28,993 nucleotides of DNA, taken from positions 186 to 29,178 of the forward strand of contig DBZJ01000036.1 in NCBI GenBank assembly GCA_002311635.1. Direction: 5' to 3'. Positions 26,119-28,993 of this stretch are shown here, piece by piece (positions within the stretch are counted from its first letter, which is position 1; each line of letters begins with the position of its first letter). Below the pieces are notes generated by a model. The model saw only the letters and a program-made list of their open reading frames with translations, had not been told where the DNA came from and made no database searches. Source of the stretch: Syntrophaceae bacterium UBA1163 (GTDB lineage: Bacteria > Desulfobacterota > BSN033 > UBA1163). Both the position numbers and the translations under genes were made by a program.

Positions 26119-26121
26119 CCA

Positions 26122-27312
26122 ATGGATGAGGTAAATCGTAACCGGCTGGAGGAATTTCGTCAACTGAGGAAAGAGGTCAGGCATTCGGGGGAGCATTTGA
26201 TCGTAGGGATTGATATTGCGAAGGATCGGCACCACGCCTTCTTCGGAACCACAACGGGCAAGACGCTGTTGAGGCGGCTGGTATTTAGCAACGATCATGA
26301 GGGGTTCAGAAGACTCTTGGATCACGCAGAGGCCCTCGGAACGCAGCATGGGTTGAACAAAGTGGTCTATGGGATGGAGCCGACGGCGAACTATCATAAA
26401 CCTTTGGGAGAGTATTTGATTAGCTTAGGGAGGACAGTGGTATTAGTTTCCGGGGTGACGGTAAAGCGAAACCGGGAGTCGTTGGATGGGCGGTGGGACA
26501 AGCATGATGTAAAGGATTCAGCCAATGTAGCGAATTTGATCTCACAGGGAAAATGTTTGTATTACGAGTATCCCTCGGCGGAGTTAAGGGGGTTACGAGG
26601 GTTACTTTCGTTGAAGAGACGGCTCAAGAAGCAAGAGCAGGGCTACCGGGTACGGATTCGGAATCATCTGATTGCGCAGTATTATCCGGAGATGGATCGA
26701 GACTATGAGCAATTGGGGGCGGAGGGATTGTCGGTGGTGAGGTGGTGTTTACCCGCTTCTGAAATTGCTCAATTAGACATGGAGCCCTTTATTGAGCGGG
26801 TGACCTCCCGACGGATCCGTAGGGAGAAGAGACGACGATTAGAGGCGGTCTGGGAGAAGGCGAGGGAGTCGATTGGTTGTGATGGAGTGCCTGGGCTTGA
26901 GCATGAGGCAAAGGTAATGGTGGAGGGGTTGAGGCAGATCCGAGAGATGATCAAGGAGACGGAGGATAAAATCCAGGATCTGTGCAAGCAGTTTCCGGAG
27001 TACCGATACGTTTTGACGATTCCCGGGTTTGGTCCTGATGTGTCGTCCAAGGTATTGGGAGCCATAGGAGATCCGGATCGATTTCAGAATGGCAAACAGG
27101 TACTGAAGATGGGGGGATTAGACCTTAGTGCCGATCGAAGTGGAAAGGATTCGGACAGAGCGATCCCGGAGATCTCGAAACGGGGCAAGGCTGATCTCCG
27201 GTATGCCCTGTATCAGGCGGCCCTGGTTGCCACGACCAGTAACAAAGGGTTTATGCGCTATTATACAAGGAAGCTTCAAAAGGCCGGGTCAAAGAGAAAG
27301 GCATCCAGATGA
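26122..27312 (+). CDS. IS110-family transposase, frameshifted near the C-terminus
   Basis: The protein is an IS110-type DEDD recombinase guided by a bridge RNA. The N-terminal RuvC-like domain has GIDIAKD (Asp31), GMEPTANYH (Glu86) and KHDVKDSANVANLI (Asp129, Asp132). The C-terminal Transposase_20 domain has TIPGFGPDVSSKVLGAIGD and GGLDLSADRSGK, with the serine near 336-340. The frame stops at 27312 after KRKASR. The usual family tail (VKEKGIQMKMRVKLSAKMLL, ending FNPAYLDAE) is present in the -1 frame from 27288 to 27410. The break maps to GCCGGGTCAAAG (27283-27294), where one G appears lost. Strong SD AAGGAGG. Confidence 0.93.
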   Translation: MDEVNRNRLEEFRQLRKEVRHSGEHLIVGIDIAKDRHHAFFGTTTGKTLLRRLVFSNDHEGFRRLLDHAEALGTQHGLNKVVYGMEPTANYHKPLGEYLISLGRTVVLVSGVTVKRNRESLDGRWDKHDVKDSANVANLISQGKCLYYEYPSAELRGLRGLLSLKRRLKKQEQGYRVRIRNHLIAQYYPEMDRDYEQLGAEGLSVVRWCLPASEIAQLDMEPFIERVTSRRIRREKRRRLEAVWEKARESIGCDGVPGLEHEAKVMVEGLRQIREMIKETEDKIQDLCKQFPEYRYVLTIPGFGPDVSSKVLGAIGDPDRFQNGKQVLKMGGLDLSADRSGKDSDRAIPEISKRGKADLRYALYQAALVATTSNKGFMRYYTRKLQKAGSKRKASR

Positions 27313-27410
27313 AGATGAGGGTGAAACTCTCGGCTAAAATGCTTCTGATTGCTTGGACGCTCATGAAGAAAAAGGAGGCCTTTAATCCGGCTTATTTAGA
27401 CGCAGAGTAA
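27288..27410 (+). pseudogene. Displaced C-terminal tail of the IS110 transposase (-1 frame)
   Basis: Forty codons and a TAA read VKEKGIQMKMRVKLSAKMLL through to KKKEAFNPAYLDAE. This is the expected IS110 C-terminus in the wrong frame with respect to 26122-27287. Fused, the protein would have about 429 residues. Confidence 0.85.
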
Positions 27411-27660
27411 AGCCGAATAAAAACATGTTTGATTTTCGACGAGAGAAGCCCGTTTATGGACGTGGAGGCCGCGATGGACCTCGTGAGGGACAATATAGGG
27501 CCTCTCGCTGAACTTTGGAATCTGGATAAAGGATGATAGGTGGCCACCAGGGGTGTGGCACACCGGATAATGATAACGCTGAGATTCAGAGTTCGTCATT
27601 GGCGAGAGATTCGTCGAACTAGACACGAATTTGCACAAGAATTCTAAGGCAGGAGTGTTC
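27411..27660. ncRNA. Structured IS110 right end, candidate bridge RNA locus
   Basis: The sequence after the transposase has no gene but many local pairs: GAGGCC...GGCCTC around 27465-27505, the palindrome GGTGGCCACC near 27540, and GGTGTG-G-CACACC near 27555. IS110 and IS1111 elements carry a bridge RNA in one non-coding end. This end or the one at 25990-26118 is the candidate; I cannot decide which. The loop region contains AGGGACAATATAGG (27486-27499), identical to part of the dispersed repeat at 23165-23198. Confidence 0.35.
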
Positions 27661-27803
27661 CCAAAATCGAAACGGTTTTGTAACCTGCTGTTTTCACAAA
27701 AGATGAAATTTTTATGTTTCCCCTCTTGACAGGAGCAATATAGGATGTCCCCTTCGCCACTTAACCAGATGCGAATTCTGCCTTTTATCGCTTCCGAGAT
27801 TTG
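27661..27803. other. Spacer between IS110 and the HTH gene
   Basis: Nothing is recognised here except the dispersed repeat at 27717-27752. AAAATCGAAACGGTTTTG just before it is a small hairpin. Confidence 0.5.
27717..27752. repeat. Dispersed repeat ending CAATATAGGATGTCCCC, copy 2
   Basis: TTTCCCCTCTTGACAGG and AGCAATATAGGATGTCCCC repeat copy 1 (23165-23198) with few changes, in the same orientation. The 17-base end is identical in both. The inverted end pairing is weaker here (GGAGCA versus TGTCCC). Confidence 0.8.
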
Positions 27804-28019
27804 TTATTGCAAGACCTGACCCCCACCCGTGTTACCCTCGGGAAAAACTTCGCCGATCTCCACTTCCAATGCCCGCGCTATTTTGATTTTTAGATCATGC
27901 CCGACTTCGATCCGGCCTCTCTCGATATTCGAAACCTGTGCTTGGCTCATTCCGAGCTTGAGCGCGAGGTCCCACTGAGGAACCTCCTTTAAAAACCGGA
28001 CAAGCTTCAACTTGTTCAT
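27804..28019 (-). CDS. Small XRE-family HTH transcriptional regulator
   Basis: The 71-residue protein is little more than one HTH domain: LVRFLKEVPQWDLALKLGMS, QAQVSNIERGRIEVGHDLKI, KIARALEVEIGEVFPEG. It has no ligand domain, as in many phage, toxin-antitoxin or kinase-linked regulators. The start at 28019 has GGAGGTATGCC upstream. The kinase gene lies on the same strand upstream (250-base gap), so a functional link is possible but unproven. Confidence 0.88.
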   Translation of the reverse strand: MNKLKLVRFLKEVPQWDLALKLGMSQAQVSNIERGRIEVGHDLKIKIARALEVEIGEVFPEGNTGGGQVLQ

Positions 28020-28266
28020 GGCATACCTCCTGAAAATGTAAAATATCCACTCACGAGCAGGATGCTATAATGAAAAAACAGGATTGTCTAACACGATATC
28101 TCAGATTTTTTTAAAGGGGGTTATGTACGGAAGGATTAACTCAGGTGGCCTGAAGGGCACTTCTCCCGGCAGGATAATGTCAAATTGACTCACGAGCAAT
28201 GTAGGATTCTGAGGAGTGATCACTTGTAAAATTAGAAGACGCGGCCATCCAGGTCGTGGGACCGAC
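28020..28266. other. Spacer between HTH and kinase genes with a direct repeat
   Basis: ACTCACGAGCA occurs twice in the same orientation (28049-28059 and 28188-28198). An extended -10 box TGCTATAAT reads on the plus strand at 28063-28071, but no plus-strand gene follows. A 64-codon minus-strand frame across 28101-28295 has no family match and overlaps the kinase end, so it is not called. Confidence 0.45.
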
Positions 28267-28986
28267 TCACAACTTCCCTGAATATGCCTTCCCAAAGATC
28301 CACGAGATCAACAGCTCGGGACGCTTATTCTCATCAAATAAGAGCATCTGCTGTATCAATTCGTGTATTCCCAAACCGCGGGCACTTGAAATAGGTCCAA
28401 GTTCATTCAATTTCACTGGATCTAAGATCTCCTTCGGTGGTTCCGATGGATTCTTTCCAGTAAACATCTCAGCGACAACGAGTCCCAGCTGGAAAACGTC
28501 GCTCTTAGTAGTCAGCTGAGCTTCTCCTTTTGCATAAGCCACGAGATCGGGGGATCGATAATAGTATGGCATCCCTGGCCCGGCAATGTCCCTGTATATC
28601 TCACGATCAATGTCACTATCTTCATTAAGAAACTTCATAAGCCCAAAGTCACCCAGAACGCAGGACCTACCTTTTACGAAAATATTCTTGGGCTTTACGT
28701 CTCTATGGACAACCGGTGGGTTGTGATGGTCAAGGTAAGCTAATGCCGATAGGAGTTGAAGAGTATAACTAACCCGTTCAGCGGTCGTCATGGTTCGTAA
28801 AATTAATTGATCTAGTGTTTGCGGAAGGTAGTCCACAATCAAGAACGGGTATTTTTCCCCTTTTTCAGGATATGTACCATTATCGTAGATTCTCATTATA
28901 GCGGGATGGGTGCATACACGAAGAAACTCCGCTTCCTGCTCAAATCGCTCTAATCGTTGTGGCTTTGACAATTTAATACAAACGCA
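28267..28986 (-). CDS. Ser/Thr protein kinase domain lacking most of the N-lobe
   Basis: The sequence is a Hanks-type kinase. RFEQEAEFLRVCTHPAIMRIYD is the alpha-C region, VVHRDVKPKNIFV the catalytic loop, VLGDFGLMKFL the Mg-binding DFG, YYYRSPDLVAYAKGEAQLTTKSDVFQLGLVVAEMFTG the APE-like (SPD) and F-helix part, and NKRPELL the last conserved arginine. There is no glycine loop. Upstream codons CVCIK could be the beta-3 strand with its catalytic lysine, but an in-frame TAA (28989-28987) stands just before them. The only start is a TTG at 28971, after that lysine. The gene is truncated or frameshifted, or the contig edge is wrong. Confidence 0.8.
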   Translation of the reverse strand, partial: CVCIKLSKPQRLERFEQEAEFLRVCTHPAIMRIYDNGTYPEKGEKYPFLIVDYLPQTLDQLILRTMTTAERVSYTLQLLSALAYLDHHNPPVVHRDVKPKNIFVKGRSCVLGDFGLMKFLNEDSDIDREIYRDIAGPGMPYYYRSPDLVAYAKGEAQLTTKSDVFQLGLVVAEMFTGKNPSEPPKEILDPVKLNELGPISSARGLGIHELIQQMLLFDENKRPELLISWIFGKAYSGKL

Positions 28987-28993
28987 TTAAGTA

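Larger units (their letters stand above)
25767..26121. other. Spacer with terminator-like repeat and the IS110 left non-coding end
   Basis: No gene is seen. The first 85 bases carry a GC-rich inverted repeat (25796-25851). From about 25990 on, the sequence is AT-rich and contains two hairpins that precede the transposase. Part of this is probably the left non-coding end of the IS110 element, whose boundary cannot be fixed here. Confidence 0.6.
25990..27700 (+). mobile_element. IS110-family insertion sequence (approximate limits)
   Basis: The element comprises a structured left end, the transposase gene and a structured right end. IS110 elements lack the usual terminal inverted repeats and target duplications, so the limits given are only the span over which element-like structure is seen. 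Confidence 0.6.

Noticed and set aside
27396..27638. An 80-codon minus-strand frame after the transposase
   Set aside because: It covers the structured IS110 end, has no family match, and is better explained as non-coding.
28101..28295. A 64-codon minus-strand frame between the HTH and kinase genes
   Set aside because: It has no family match and overlaps the end of the kinase gene; it may be a decayed fragment but cannot be supported.

Overview
The window looks like chromosome from an uncultured, Gram-negative, probably anaerobic bacterium. A deltaproteobacterial (Desulfobacterota-like) lineage is my best guess. The reasons are the bacterial housekeeping order (rpsF-ssb-rpsR-rplI-dnaB), a high-affinity Liv-type ABC transporter next to a four-subunit ferredoxin-dependent 2-oxoacid oxidoreductase, moderate GC, and spacers packed with palindromic repeats. 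This is inference from gene content; no rRNA, tRNA or CRISPR array was seen. The sequence ends just inside a protein kinase gene, so the right edge may be a contig end.

Layout. Positions 1-6894 (minus strand) are housekeeping: queA-tgt-yajC, then rpsF-ssb-rpsR-rplI-dnaB, then pgsA and the start of enolase. Positions 6989-18885 (minus strand) form a catabolic island: a 2-oxoacid:ferredoxin oxidoreductase (delta, alpha, beta, gamma), an XRE-cupin regulator, two periplasmic binding proteins, LivH, LivM, LivG, an AMP-forming acyl-CoA ligase and LivF. The simplest reading is uptake of an amino or organic acid, CoA activation, and oxidation of the 2-oxoacid to acyl-CoA with reduced ferredoxin. A TTGACA promoter with an overlapping palindrome sits before the first binding-protein gene. 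Positions 19128-22511 carry small or accessory genes on both strands: a zincin-type protease, a metallo-beta-lactamase-fold hydrolase, a VOC protein, a DUF559 nuclease and an SDR oxidoreductase. Positions 23314-25766 (plus strand) hold a FakA/DegV fatty-acid kinase pair. Positions 26000-27700 hold an IS110-family element whose transposase is frameshifted near its C-terminus. The end has a small HTH gene and a Ser/Thr kinase lacking most of its N-lobe.

The most striking feature is the non-coding DNA. Many spacers hold a different imperfect cruciform built from iterated 6-10 base 'words'. Several other dispersed palindrome families lie between genes, and in six cases a start codon abuts such a repeat and has no recognisable ribosome binding site. 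The best candidate for an undescribed system is the 447-bp unit at 21231-21677: a tiny DUF559 (PD-(D/E)XK, Vsr-like) nuclease gene enclosed by two inverted copies of a C-run/G-run hairpin, with nuclease-free copies elsewhere in the window (19924-19961, 2969-2988). It resembles a minimal mobile element with non-autonomous derivatives, comparable in logic to RAYT/REP systems.
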